A DNA stretch of 64,000 bases from Ampullaceana balthica. Lineage: Eukaryota; Mollusca; Gastropoda; Lymnaeidae. This document shows, piece by piece, positions 46,556-58,254 of the stretch. Position 1 is the stretch's first letter. Each line of letters starts with the position of its first letter. The stretch is taken from the NCBI GenBank assembly GCA_944989445.1, contig CALYLW010000131.1, forward strand, positions 1,051,868 through 1,115,867, written 5' to 3'. The translations under genes and the position numbers were made by a program. The notes below the pieces were generated by a model. It ran no database searches and had not been told where the DNA came from. It saw nothing but the letters and a program-made list of their open reading frames with translations.

Positions 46556-47505
46556 TATGTTTATCAATATGTCACATTAATTCTTGTTTAAAGTCAAACA
46601 TCAACACTCCAGGCACATATGTTGATATCTATAACTAAATAAGCAACGAACATATCGATCAACATACAACTGATACAAACAAAAATCGGAACAAAATAAA
46701 CTGGCAACTTACAACTTACAACAAACCCGATTTTTAAATAAAAAAACGGGTGAAAAAAATCAACAGTGGGAAAACTCAAAAATCCGTACCGTAAATCCAA
46801 TGCTCATGACAATTAATCTCAAAACCTCATTGTATGTTGTTGTAACGATATCCAAAGCTCGATTCGTTCGCTGAGAACTGTGTGGTTGAATGTCATTAAA
46901 TAGAAGCACAAACAAGCTCAGATCTTAACCAAAAAGATCAGGCCGCCTTTGTTACACGCTTACCGCGATGGGTATTCATAAATTGAAGGTTTTTTAAAAT
47001 ATAATTGTTCTGTTTTTAAAGAATACTTTAAATATCGTGAAATTAACTAAATTAAATTGTGTAAATTACCTATAATATTTTAAAGCAATCCTTCAAGTTT
47101 TTAAAAAAATAATAATTCTTAAATGACCTACCCTATACAGCAGGATATCGTGCCGGAAATAAAGGCGGCTCCTAATCCGAATAGTGGCGTCACAAATTGT
47201 TCAGTCGTTAGCCGAGTGAATAAATATTATTACATTGTATTTCTAAAATACGGGTATAAATTCAAGACGGATTCAGCCACGTTAATGTGCAATCCACAAT
47301 TATTCCCTCTCGCGTTATCCATCTCTCCCTCAACTTCCACTGTCACGTGACGTTGTCATGTGTTTGTTATATAGCTTTAGGGAATTTTTTTAAAAAGTGT
47401 GCTTAAAAATATTAAAATTATAATTTTAAAAAAAATAATTATTATTATTTTTATTTGTTATCGGGTGGAAGGTAGGAAAACGCAACTGTTTATAACACGA
47501 TGCGA
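46556..47505. other. Unannotated AT-rich stretch
   Basis: No element or gene recognised. An open frame at 47123-47350 has mixed composition but no family match. Confidence 0.4.
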
Positions 47506-47510
47506 CCATC

Positions 47511-47590
47511 TTATCTTATCGTATCTTATCTTTTACAGACGCTTCTTCTATGCAGAAGATTATTGCGTCCTCCACTTATCTTATAATAAA
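47511..47590 (-). mobile_element. LINE 3' end fragment
   Basis: ATCTTATCTTATCGTATC followed by TTTACAGACGCTTCTTCTA and AGAAGATTATTGCGTCCT, matching 15065-15125 at the 3' end of the main LINE. Only about 80 bp remain. Confidence 0.75.
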
Positions 47591-47674
47591 ATACATGATT
47601 TTTTAAAAAATTACTTCATTTTAGAGCCGATTAAAAAACAAAAACAACATTTTAAGCAATGAAATTCTCTCTTG

Positions 47675-48480
47675 TTAATCCTGACACACTGACTATAAAA
47701 CTAGAATATTTGACACACTAAATATAAAACTAGAATATTTGACACACTGACTATAAAACTACAATATTTGACACACTGACTATAAAACTACAATATTTGA
47801 CACACTGACTATAAAACTACAATATTTGACACACTGACTATAAAACTAGAATATTTGACACACTAAATATAAAACTAGAATATTTGACACACTGACTATA
47901 AAACTACAATATTTGACACACTGACTATAAAACTACAATATTTGACACACTGACTATAAAACTACAATATTTGACACACTGACTATAAAACTACAATATT
48001 TGACATACTGACTATAAAACTACAATATTTGACACACTGACTATAAAACTACAATATTTGACACACTGACTATAAAACTACAATATTTGACACACTGACT
48101 ATAAAACTACAATATTTGACACACTGACTATAAAACTACAATATTTGACACACTAAATATAAAACTACAATATTTGACACACTAAATATAAAACTAGAAT
48201 ATTTGACACACTAACTATAAAACTATATTATTTTACACAGTGTATATAAAAAAATATGTGTGTTTGACACACTAACAATGAAACTAGAATATCTGACACA
48301 CTAACTATAAAACTAGAATTTCTGACACACTACCTATAAAACTAGAATATCTGACACACTACCTATAAAACTAGAATATCTGACACACTTACTATAAAAC
48401 TATAATTTCCGACACACTGCAGACTATAAAACAAGTAAAGTAAACAAACAGTAAAACTAGAATATTTGACACACTGAATA
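47675..48480. repeat. 29-bp minisatellite, first block
   Basis: About 27 copies of a 29-bp unit with TTTGACACACTGACTATAAA and ACTACAATA. The CTAAATATAAAACTAGAAT variant recurs at intervals, and copies decay after 48200. Confidence 0.93.
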
Positions 48481-48764
48481 TAATATTTTGTTATTATGTT
48501 TGACAACTGACTATAAAATTTGTATATTTTACACTTTGACTTTAAAACTAGTATATGTGAATGTGACACATATGAAACTATTATTTTTTGAAATACTGAC
48601 TAAAAAGCATAAAAGTACTTGTGACAGACCGCCTTTACTCTGTTCGTTTCTGATAATAATCTCTACTTACAGTAATTATTATTTTTTTCCATGGTATATA
48701 ATACGTATCGGTAATATTTAATGTAAATTTAACTTAAATCTAATTCAAATACGCGTGTGTATGT

Positions 48765-48950
48765 ATTTGTACCGATGAAGGCATTTGCCGAAATGTTCAC
48801 TTGTGGATTAATTAGACCATTTATAATATGTACTTTATTTATTTATTTCTCTTTCGATAACGCAATTCGCTGGTATATCTTGAATTTTATTCGAAAGCTT
48901 TATCGCAGTCCTGTTCTGTTTGAGATATTTGACACACTAACTACAAAACT
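48765..48950 (+). mobile_element. Penelope-like or unknown retroelement 3' fragment, family G
   Basis: GATGAAGGCATTTGCCGAAATG followed by AT-rich DNA and GAAAGCTTTATCGCAGTCCT. The GCCGAAACGT-type motif after an AAGGC is common in 3' parts of Penelope-like elements. Relatives: 50350-50480, 50770-50880 and 29215-29350. No reverse-transcriptase sequence was seen. Confidence 0.35.
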
Positions 48951-49275
48951 GCGTAGTATTTTAAACACATTGACTACAACACTAGTATATTTAACGCATG
49001 GACTACAGAGCTAGTATATTTAACGCATTGACTACACAACCAGTATATTTAACGCATTGACTACACAACTAGTAGATTTAACGCATTGACTACACAGCTA
49101 GTATATTTAACGCATTGACTACACAACTAGTATATTTAACGCATTGACTACACAACCAGTATATTTAACGCCTTGACTCTAGTATATTTAACGCATTGAC
49201 TACAACGCTAGTATATTTAACCCATTGATTACACAACTAGTATATTAACGCATTGACTACATAACTAGTATAATA
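48925..49275. repeat. 29-bp minisatellite, second block
   Basis: About 11 copies of a 29-bp unit with TATTTAACGCATTGACTACA and CAACTAGTA. It has the same period as 47675-48480 and a similar unit, so the two look like diverged halves of one array separated by about 450 bp. Confidence 0.9.
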
Positions 49276-49630
49276 CTAGGTATATGTATTTAACACACTA
49301 TTTAGGCTGCGTCGCTCCGAAATCTGCCTCCCCCCCCCCGACACACCAGGCCCGGCTGGTATTATAGCACCGTGTCAAGGACTGCATGTTCCGTGCATGT
49401 GTTTAATCCCGACAACTGGGTCACCACAAGGGTGATACCAGGCCGCAGATTAACGTTTTCTTTGCCGTGTGCTCTGGGGATAACTCACGCCCAATGGGTT
49501 GGGGGGGGGCAGTCGGGCGCTGTTATCGAAATCCTGTGCTCCTGTCTGGTATGCACTGTCTTCCAGTTGGAAGCTATGCAGTGCTGAATTATAGGTGTGC
49601 AGATGGTAGCGGCATTTAATAGCTTGCAGC
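49276..49630. other. Unannotated stretch
   Basis: Nothing recognised; oligo-C and oligo-G runs at 49329-49338 and 49500-49509. Confidence 0.35.
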
Positions 49631-49730
<100 letters not shown>

Positions 49731-50103
49731 CGGTTTGTGCCGTCATTGGCCATGTATTAACTGTAGCATTGGAAGCTGTTTCGTGCTGTCGTTGGTAACT
49801 GTAGCATTGGAAGCTGTTTCGTGCTGTCATTGACCATGTATTAACTGTAGCGTCGGAAGCTGTTTCGTGCCGTCGTTGGCCATGTATTAACTGTAGCATC
49901 GGAAGCTGTTTCGTGCCGTCGTTGGCCATGTATTAACTGTGGCATCGGAAGCTGTTTCGTGCCGTCGTTGGCCATGTATTAACTGTAGCATTGGAAGCTG
50001 TTTCGTGACGTCATTGGCCATGTATTAACTGCAGCATTGGAAGCTGTTTCGTGCCGTCGTTGGCCATGTATTAACTGTGGCATTGGAAGCTGTTTCAGCA
50101 CCG
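49731..50103. repeat. 46-bp minisatellite
   Basis: About 8 copies of a 46-bp unit with TTGGCCATGTATTAACTGTA and GGAAGCTGTTTCGTGCCGTC. Variation sits at CpG sites: GTCGTTGG/GTCATTGG and CATCGGAA/CATTGGAA. Confidence 0.93.
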
Positions 50104-50349
50104 TAGCCCGGCATGCCTTATTAAAAGCAGCACCTGATGTCATACGCCCAGATGCAGAAGGGAGCTAAAGTTTGCATTAAGCTCATTTCACGGCTGATAT
50201 GTCCGGAGCCCGGAGCTGTTATGTCAGTTTGTGTGCTCCGGTCGATTGGCAGCACATCAGAAAGAAGGCGATGCAGCGAGTAGCATGTTGTGTGCTTCTG
50301 TAGGGCTGTCGGCTTATGACAGCACTGTAGACATTAATAAGCGCTGCTA

Positions 50350-50480
50350 AAAGCTGTTTCCGCGTAAATGCAAAATACGCAAACACACTTGTCATCAAAA
50401 CAATAAATGAACGCTTTATTAATGATCTAATACAAAGCTATACGTTTCGGCTAACGCCTTGGTCTGCACAAAAAAATTAC
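50350..50480 (-). mobile_element. Penelope-like or unknown retroelement 3' fragment, family G
   Basis: In reverse complement: AAGGCGTTAGCCGAAACGTA, then TTAATAAAGCGTTCATTTAT and TTGTTTTGATGACAAG. The last two match 50780-50820 on the plus strand. Confidence 0.4.
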
Positions 50481-50769
50481 ACTTACACAAGTATTAAATT
50501 ACATTTAAATTATCTTAGACATTCTACATCAGGACGTAAATATAAAAAGAAAGAAAAAAAAACAAACAAAAACCAACAAACAATGACGCGGGACATAAGA
50601 AAATGGAGGAAGTATCAAACGTAACAGTGAAAACAACAACGGGGAACAAGATTCCACAGTTATTATGTAAAATTGTGAATTTGGTTTAATCCATACTGAG
50701 CATAGCGTACCAAATCGTTCTATGAATCTATTTGCAACGTAGATCCTATCATGGCAATTGCTCGCATAT

Positions 50770-50880
50770 TAAATGTCAATTAATAAAGCTGTCATTTATT
50801 GTTTTGATTACACAAGTTGTGTATTTTTGTATTTTATTTAAAAGCTTTATCGTAGTCCTATTCTATATGATATATTTCCC
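50770..50880 (+). mobile_element. Family G 3' fragment
   Basis: TTAATAAAGCTGTCATTTATTG, TTTTGATTACACAAG and AAAGCTTTATCGTAGTCCTA link the copies at 50350 and 48765. Confidence 0.4.
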
Positions 50881-51153
50881 TATACATGGTCCTTGCTGTT
50901 ATATCACGGACTTATATAGGACCGTTCACCAAATAATTAAGTTAGCAGGTCACGGGATTTTGTGGGCATGTTAATCATTCATGAATTGGATGTACGCTGG
51001 GATGAAGGATGGGGGGGGGGTGTTTGAAAAAGGAGTGTATGTATGTGAGAGTGTGGAAATGAAAGTGTGTGTGGGGGGGAGAGAAAGGGGGGGGAGAGAA
51101 AGAGAGCGAGAGAGAGATATGGAGCCGTAGGTGCAGTAACCAGTTATCTAAAG

Positions 51154-51322
51154 CAGTGCTTCTCAAACTTTTTAGTATTGCGGACCGGCAGGCATTTTTT
51201 CCATTGCACCAGGGACCGGTGCACTATTTTCCCTGCACTGACATTTTTTTCGGTCCTTTTTTTTTATAACATCTGCGGACCGGCAGCGGATGGCCCACGG
51301 ACCAGCACTTTGAGAAGCACTG
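51154..51322. mobile_element. Short hAT element with perfect target duplication
   Basis: Inverted ends CAGTGCTTCTCAAA and TTTGAGAAGCACTG, flanked by ATCTAAAG on both sides (51146-51153 and 51323-51330). The interior has GCGGACCGGCA and GGGACCGGTGC motifs typical of one widespread hAT group. 169 bp, non-coding. A half copy is at 35025-35112. Confidence 0.9.
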
Positions 51323-51439
51323 ATCTAAAGAAATAATTTATTTTGTCATCTTGTTATTTGTTGTTTTTTTTTAAGTAGATAAGTAGAGCCTCGTGTAATA
51401 ATACCAAAAGCAACAATAGTAATGTAAGCTTGCTACGTT

Positions 51440-51722
51440 AGCTACATGTGTGTCGCTGTGTGTCCTCGAACCACCTGCCTGTGTGTTGCTGTGTGTCCTC
51501 GAAGCACCTGCCAGTGTGTCGCTGCGTGTCCTCGAAGTACCTACATGTGTGTCGCTGAGTGTCCTCGAAGCACCTGCCTGTGTGTCGCTGCGTGTCCTCG
51601 AAGTACCTACATGTGTGTCGCTGAGTGTCCTCGAAGTACCTACATGTGTGTCGCTGTGTGTCCTCGAAGTGCCTACATGTGTGTCGATGTGTGTCCTCGA
51701 AGTACCTGCCAGTGTGTGGGTC
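51440..51722. repeat. 33-bp minisatellite
   Basis: About 8.5 copies of a 33-bp unit with TGTGTCGCTGTGTGTCCTCG and AAGTACCTACA/AAGCACCTGCC. A multiple of three, so cysteine/serine-rich open frames appear in several phases on both strands. Confidence 0.93.
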
Positions 51723-53055
51723 AAACCGTAATAAGTAAGTATGTCAGCGCCAACAAGCCATCTCCTTTACACTTGATGCCTGCGGTGCCGACGGAGAACC
51801 TCTCCAGTGAACCAATCTCTTCAGTACGCCCATATGTCACAGCGGCCTAGGGTTGTTCGGGTCTTGGGGCGAATTAACCCCGTTAGCCGCGGGGGGGGGG
51901 CGACATCTTATCGTAATGGTCGTAGTGCCAGAGGGGGTGGGGTAGCGAGGGGGTGGGGGTAGCGAGTGGGTGGGGGTAGCAGGCCCGCACGGCGTGACCT
52001 CAACTTATACTGTTGACAGAATGCAGGCGTACCCCCACCACCCAAAGTCCTTGCCTGTATTGTTCATTTCACGGTGTGTTCGTTTGTTAGTCTACTGCAG
52101 GTTTGGGCGGAAAGGTCAAAGGTGAGGGGGTGATATGCTGTCGGTGTGTAGGCACGTGACTTACTTTAACCCTCTTCTCCCCCCCCCCAAAAAAAAATAT
52201 ATAAAAAATTGAGGTTCTCAAATCTTGGGCGTGCCACACCGAAAGGGGAAATAACCTTAGCAGGCGTAGTCTTGAAAAGTGCATGTTAAGTTGGAGAGAT
52301 ACAATAACATGGTGAATAAAACAAAGTTCTCTCCGTGGCGGGCATCCACTTTCCCTTAAATCATCTTTTAAAATAATATACGTATACATTTTCAGCGTTT
52401 CATATTTAAAACAAGCAATTACTAATCGAGGCTTAATATGGTGAGACGAACACTGTAATCGAAACTTTTCAATGTAATTTACCTGGCTAGAGTCGCCATG
52501 CTGAAATCTTTGAAAGACTAAGCTACAACCCTGGTCTCCGTGAATTTCAGATTAAGATTGTGTTTGCTTCAAATTTTTATAGAGTATCCAACAAAAGAAT
52601 GCTAGAATTTGCTTTGCAGTCTCTTAATCCGATCTCGGTAATCGTCTTTCCGGTAATAAAGGGATCCATCGAGCATCGCCAGCGCAACTGGTCTCCATGA
52701 TCGATCCCACCCACTTGTACAAACTCCAATTTCAATGCCGTACTGTTATAAATAGAAACAATGCGACTCCACCCACCCATACCACCACCCCACCCACCCA
52801 CACACACACATCGACCCCTCTCCCCCCCCCCACTCTCCCGCACCGAATGCTGATATTGTAAGCATGTCGTTGCTGACATGGGCCAAAGCGAGTATCGTTC
52901 CATTAGACACCCGAGAGCGGTATATAAACCTGAGCTCATCCAGGCTCCAGGGGACCATGTCTGAGACGCCAAATCATATGCAAAAAAAAACCGTCTCACT
53001 GCGCAGGCCTGGAAGTAATAACAACATGGCCACGCGAGAGCTCGTTAACCAATGG
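51723..53055. other. Unannotated stretch
   Basis: Includes a G-rich repeat at 51930-51985 (GGGTGGGGGTAGCGAG) and C-rich runs at 52180 and 52822. Open frames here match no family I recognise. Confidence 0.4.
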
Positions 53056-53225
53056 TCAAGGAGACATGGCATCTTGTCGCAGTCGCTCTCAGGTAGCCGG
53101 GCCAGTGGTTCTAAAACTGAGAATCTATGAAGCACTCATAGTCAAGGAGGCATGGGCGTTTTGTCGCAGTCGTTCTCATGTAGCCGGACCAGTGGTTCTA
53201 AAACTAAAGAGTTTCAGGAGCATTC
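53056..53225. repeat. Two-copy duplication, about 85 bp
   Basis: GTCAAGGAGACATGGC ... TTGTCGCAGTCGCTCTCA ... CCAGTGGTTCTAAAACT occurs at 53056 and again at 53142 with several differences. Confidence 0.8.
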
Positions 53226-53297
53226 AGAGTCTGATGCGTGGCTAAAGTTTTCGGTAGATGGTTAAGTGTTATTCAAAATTTCTGAAAAGCTGGTTAA

Positions 53298-53562
53298 TTA
53301 TGAGTAGGTGGGTACACGTTAATATGAGTAGGTGGGCACACGTTAATATGAGAAGGTGGGTACACGTTAATATGAGTAGGTGGGTACACGTTAATATGAG
53401 TAGGTGGGTACACGTTAATATGAGAAGGTGGGTACACGTTAATATGAGAAGGTGGGTACACGTTAAAATGAGTAGGTGTGTACACGTTAATATGAGTAGG
53501 TGGGTACACGCTAATATGAGTAGGTGGGTACAAGTTAATATGAGTACGTGGGTACACATTGT
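53298..53562. repeat. 24-bp minisatellite
   Basis: About 11 copies of a 24-bp unit, GTAGGTGGGTACACGTTAAT followed by ATGA. A multiple of three, giving repetitive open frames on both strands. Confidence 0.95.
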
Positions 53563-54753
53563 TCAAAGACCGCACTACGCCAACCCTTGAACACGATGTT
53601 CAAAACACCCCTCCCCCTTTTTTCCTCCCCCCCCTCCAAAAAAAATAATTTAAAAAAAATTGAAAAAAAAATAAAAAATGCCGTTCTTTGTTTAATATAC
53701 ATGAAGGCTTGGAAGCACCGAAAAAATGTGCCCCATGTCGAAATTCTCATAAGATTTAACTACAAATGACTTGACTTTTTTTCCCCCATCTTTCTTTTCA
53801 CATTGTTTTAACAAAAAAAAACGGCTATCATTTTACACTATTAAAACATTCGATTCTCCCCAGATTACTTTGAAAAAAAAATAACAATATGAAATTTTGT
53901 GTTAAATTTAATATTCTAGCATGGAAGTTGAAATCGAATTTCATCCCCCTGACTCTCGTGAGTCTTAGACTGGGAAGCTGTAATGATAGAGCAATTTTTA
54001 AAAAAATATACTTACGTTACAAAACATTCCTTTTTGTTCTAAAACAAAAGGATAATAACATTTTAGATGTAAAGAAAATCATTGTTAAACATTACCACGC
54101 CCCCCCCCCATCTCCCCACAAAAATCTAAACCTAACTAGTCCTCATTTCCCCGTACTTTGTTTAAACTTCATAGTGCAAGAGTAAGAGAGAAGAAAAAAA
54201 ATCCACTTACGTCTAAACACCGATTTAACTCTACGAAGATCGATGGGACACACGGCAACGAATGCGCGACAACCGATGTACGCTTGGAGGTTGGGAGATA
54301 GTTCGCTTACACTCTCAGCCGCATCAGTAAGTCTTGGAGGAGAAAATTGCGAGTGGGGAAATTGCTTTGAAATGAAAGTAAAGAAATAAATCGGTGACTT
54401 TTAGCGCAACTCACAGAACAAACAGTTCCGTTGTTTACCTGGATTTATGGCGAGGTTTTATGCGGACTAATTGCGGCGTCGTAACAAGCTTGGCCCCAGT
54501 GAGATGAACATACGGGTGTTCAATTAGATCAGGCGAGATAACGCGAGTTTTAAGTAAATTTTTGTAAAAAAATATTAGATGTATTTATGGGGAGTGAAAG
54601 GTTAATCGAAACAAAGATTCTAGATTTTTTCCGTGTGTTGTATTATTTAGTTCTCCGCAGCTGGTTTAAGAAAAAAAAATAATTTAAAAATTAATTTTGT
54701 GTGTGATGTATGTACAAAGGCTCATTAAAGGATGGGGGGGGGGCGTAATAATC
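53563..54753. other. Unannotated stretch
   Basis: A-rich homopolymers and an oligo-C run at about 54100. No gene or element recognised. Confidence 0.4.
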
Positions 54754-54931
54754 CAATGGTTCTTAATCTTGGTTTGATCTAACCCAATGGTTCTGTGAGT
54801 CAGTCACAGGGGTTCGGCGGAGGTCAAGAAAAGATTTTGGAAAAAAAAATGTTTCCTATTAACAATGGTTTGGTGGATGCGCATATGAAACTGGTGGGGC
54901 TCAGTACGTCCAACTAGGTTAAGAACCACTG
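54754..54931. mobile_element. Short hAT-like element (GGTTCTTAA type)
   Basis: Ends CAATGGTTCTTAATC and GGTTAAGAACCACTG are inverted. The flanks TAATAATC and TTACAATC agree at 6 of 8 bases. Interior GGGGTTCGGCGGAGGTCAAG is a recognisable block of a common animal hAT group. 178 bp. Confidence 0.75.
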
Positions 54932-55610
54932 TTACAATCAATTCAGAAACTTGAGTGGGAAACAAGGGAAAAAATAAAAATTAAAAAAAAGTTTTTTCTC
55001 CAAAAAATCTGTCAGGAGATTACCTAGAGATAAATTTAATCCCTCGTTATTGATGTACGGAATAGTATTCGGCTTTAACGGGTCGTATTCGGTCTACGTG
55101 TTTTCTGAATGCGTCTTTAGGTCTAACGAGGTCATTGAACTATACAACAACAAAAAAACCTTCTCTGTAAACCGTGTGCGCATAGATTCCCTGTCACCAC
55201 CACACCCTTGTATCCTACTGCCGTCCCTTCATTTACCACGGTCCTCAGCTTCCACTCCACGACTCCCCACACAACGCCATGCTGTCAACGACATTCCTCT
55301 TTAACCCGCCACCGCGAAGTAACCACATAACCACCGTAATCAGTGGCGTGGCTATTGGGGAGTTTTCCAAACCGATATGGGGCAATGTTCACGCGTCCCG
55401 TATTCAAGAAAATTAATCTCAGAAGTCCGAAGAAATGCCACCCTTTCGTACAAAGAAAAGAGGTGACCACTCGATGTGACTTCCACCCTCTGTTCCCCTT
55501 CTTTGACACAGATCCGAACACCGGGCGTGTTCTCGACCTCATTCTCCTTATGCTCGTCTTTATTTGCTGGAATATTTGGTAAGCAAGAACTGATCATTTG
55601 GCCTTGTCCG
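54932..55610. other. Unannotated stretch
   Basis: No gene recognised. CAGTGGCGTGGCTATTGGGG at 55341 resembles a hAT-type end; the partner was not found. Confidence 0.35.
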
Positions 55611-55624
55611 TCGATTCAACCATC

Positions 55625-56395
55625 GTCGGCACCAGAGTCCAACGGTCCTCATTGGACCGACATCGTCACAGAAGTCCAACGGCCCTCATTCGACCAACAT
55701 CGTCACAGAAGTCCAATGGTCCTCATTCGACCAACATCGTCAAGCGAGTCTAACCGGTCCTCATTCGACCAACATCGTCACAGAAGTTCAACCGGTCCTC
55801 ATTCGACCAACATCGTCAAGCGAGTCCAACGGTCCTCATTCGACCAACATCGTCACAGAAGTTCAACCGGTCCTCGTTCGACCAACATCGTCAAGCGAGT
55901 CCAACGGTCCTCATTCGACCAACATCGTCAAGCGAGTCCAACGGTCCTCATTCGACCAACATCGTCACAGAAGTCCAACCGGTCCTCATTCGACCAACAT
56001 CGTCAAGCGAGTCTAACATTCCTCATTCGACCAACATCGTTAAGCGAGTCTAACGTTCCTCATTCGACCAACATCGTCAAGCGAGTCTAACGTTCCTCAT
56101 TCGACCAACATCGTTAAGCGAGTCTAACGTTCCTCATTCGACCAACATCGTCAAGCGAGTCTAACGTTCCTCATTCGACAAACATCGTCAAGCGAGTCTA
56201 ACGTTCCTCATTCGACCAACATCGTCAAGCGAGTCTAACGTTCCTCATTCGACCAACATCGTTAAGCGAGTCTAACGTTCCTCATTCGACCAACAACGTT
56301 AAGCGAGTCTAACGGTCCTCGTTCGACCAACATCGTCAAGCGAGTCTAACGTTCCTCATTCGACCAACATCGTTAAGGGAGTCTAACGTTCCTCA
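55625..56395. repeat. 37-bp minisatellite
   Basis: About 20 copies of a 37-bp unit with TCATTCGACCAACATCGTCA and AGCGAGTCTAACG. Two unit types (CACAGAAGTTCAACCGG and CAAGCGAGTCTAACG) alternate in the first half; the second half is uniform. The 204-codon open frame over the first half is an artefact of the repeat. Confidence 0.95.
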
Positions 56396-56895
56396 CGCCC
56401 CAGTCCTCATCCTACCAAAGATCGTCACGTATATTTAAAAAAAAATTCTTCCATTATTGTAGTCGTAGGCGACTGTGATGGATGTCCCCCCTCCCCAAGC
56501 CACCCCACACAACCCAGGACCAAGTTGTTGCTTACCAGGACAAGCAGATTCCTTGTTCAACATCGCAGGGAGACACTATGAGCACAAGCGATCCAGAACG
56601 ACATCAATCGGCTGCTAGTAATGGATCTTTTTGCCCCAGCAAATCGTCTTGGCATTCTTCAGGTAACTGGTGAAGTAGACAATGGCAGATAAAAAAAACG
56701 GTTAACCGCACGTGTGAAATGCAATTTAACGTAACATTTTAGTCAAGTGCTCCGCCAGGGAATCGAGATCGTATCAAATAGCTGTTTGTCTGCGTGTGTT
56801 ATTTTTAATATAAAAATATCTATATTTTTACTTAAAAGTTTAGTATCGAGAGTAACTAACAGTGGGAAAGCAATATAAATAATTCCCGTCGTCGG
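56396..56895. other. Unannotated stretch
   Basis: Nothing recognised. Confidence 0.35.
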
Positions 56896-57151
56896 TACGG
56901 TATAATGCTGTTAGGTGGCGCTGCGAATGGATGTAATGCTGTTAGGTGGCGCTGCGAATGTATGTAATGTTTTATAGTGCTGCACCAAAAATAACACTTT
57001 TCGAACGTTCCGCATAAAATTGTTCAATATGATAATAAATGAATCAAATAAAAATAAATAAAATAAATGAAAGTTCTGTATTGCGTTATTTTTTAATCTG
57101 ATGTGCATTTATTTTGAAAACTTCCGTCATTTTTGACGGGTGATACACTAG
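56896..57151 (+). mobile_element. Helitron-like element, 3' end intact
   Basis: Ends with the CCGTCA-TTTT-TGACGG hairpin, a short spacer and CTAG followed by T at about 57151. The interior CTTTTCGAACGTTCCGCATA and AAAATTGTTCAATATGATAA matches 33101-33354 in reverse. A 33-bp tandem pair (GCTGTTAGGTGGCGCTGCGA) lies at the 5' side. The 5' boundary is uncertain. Confidence 0.6.
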
Positions 57152-57426
57152 TACTATAATAATATCTAGTTTAAATTGAATTCATGCCTTTATATCTTAC
57201 GCTAATTGCTTATATCATAATGTAATAGCCCAAGCTCACATTGTATCCTTACCGCTATGACGTCATTTTTTGGAGCTTATATTTTAATACATGGTGTGCA
57301 TCAAGAGGTGTGCAAACTAATTATAAATTAAAGACTCGCCGTAAAAAAAAATTATATGATGTCATTGTTTTAGCTTATATTTTAACTTTTGAAAAAGGAA
57401 CGATGTAAAAAGAGGATTTTAGGATT

Positions 57427-57530
57427 TATACTTATAAAATACTTTGTGTAAATTTCAGGAAGTTTAATATTTAGTATTTATCAAACAAGGATAAGTTACT
57501 TGGGCTTTTGACAAAAAAGAGTGGGCGCCC
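57427..57530. repeat. Interspersed repeat, family D copy 3
   Basis: ATACTTTGTGTAAATTTCAGG and AGTTACTTGGGCTTTTGACA, as at 17285-17365, ending near GGGCGCC in both places. Confidence 0.6.
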
Positions 57531-57541
57531 TAAACCCCTAG

Positions 57542-57542
<1 letters not shown>

Positions 57543-57624
<82 letters not shown>
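57543..57624. repeat. (TA)n microsatellite
   Basis: About 40 TA units with one interruption at 57592-57595. Confidence 0.95.
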
Positions 57625-57627
<3 letters not shown>

Positions 57628-57956
57628 TAGCTCGCAAAACATTGGCTTCCATTATTCGTAGAAGAATATAATCTCATTATTTTTCTCCTTTTCTGTAAGA
57701 GGAAATTGTTCCGATGTGTATTCGGATTTTGAAGATCGTCCACCTCTCGACGAGTACCGCCTGTACTATGACTGCGATACCTTTCATGCGCGCAGTCCGT
57801 TGTTGGGGGGTCTGTGGTCGATTGCCGTTTGACGATCAAAGTTTAGTTACCGCGATAAACGAGTAGCTTGAGTAGCAATGTTGAAATCAGTGGTTCTCAT
57901 AATGTGGGCAACGGGTCATAGGAGGTCGATGTGCCTGGTATTTATAAATATACAGA

Positions 57957-57960
57957 GATA

Positions 57961-58039
<79 letters not shown>
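57957..58039. repeat. (GA)n microsatellite
   Basis: About 38 GA units. Confidence 0.95.
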
Positions 58040-58040
<1 letters not shown>

Positions 58041-58254
58041 AGCTGCCCAACGATTCATACTATTTCAACCACTGGAGTTGGTCAGACTATTACAACCACT
58101 GTAGTTGGTCAGACTATTTCAACCACTGGTTATGTCTTTATATCCCTTTATCTCATTTTATCACATGAGAACTTAAAATAGAATAACTGAAAGTTTAAAA
58201 TAATAATAATAATAATAATCAACATACATAATTTGCAATGTATGTCACTATGTC

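Noticed and set aside
47123..47350. 75-codon open frame with mixed composition
   Set aside because: No family resemblance and no splice or promoter support.
51446..51850. Cysteine-rich 134-codon open frame resembling a secreted repeat protein
   Set aside because: It is the 33-bp minisatellite; similar open frames appear in other phases and on the other strand.
52577..52999. 140-codon minus-strand open frame
   Set aside because: No recognised domain, overlaps a C-rich CA tract and another frame; likely chance.
53258..53590. Repetitive open frames on both strands over the 24-bp array
   Set aside because: Unit length divisible by three keeps all frames open; no start context, splice sites or family match.
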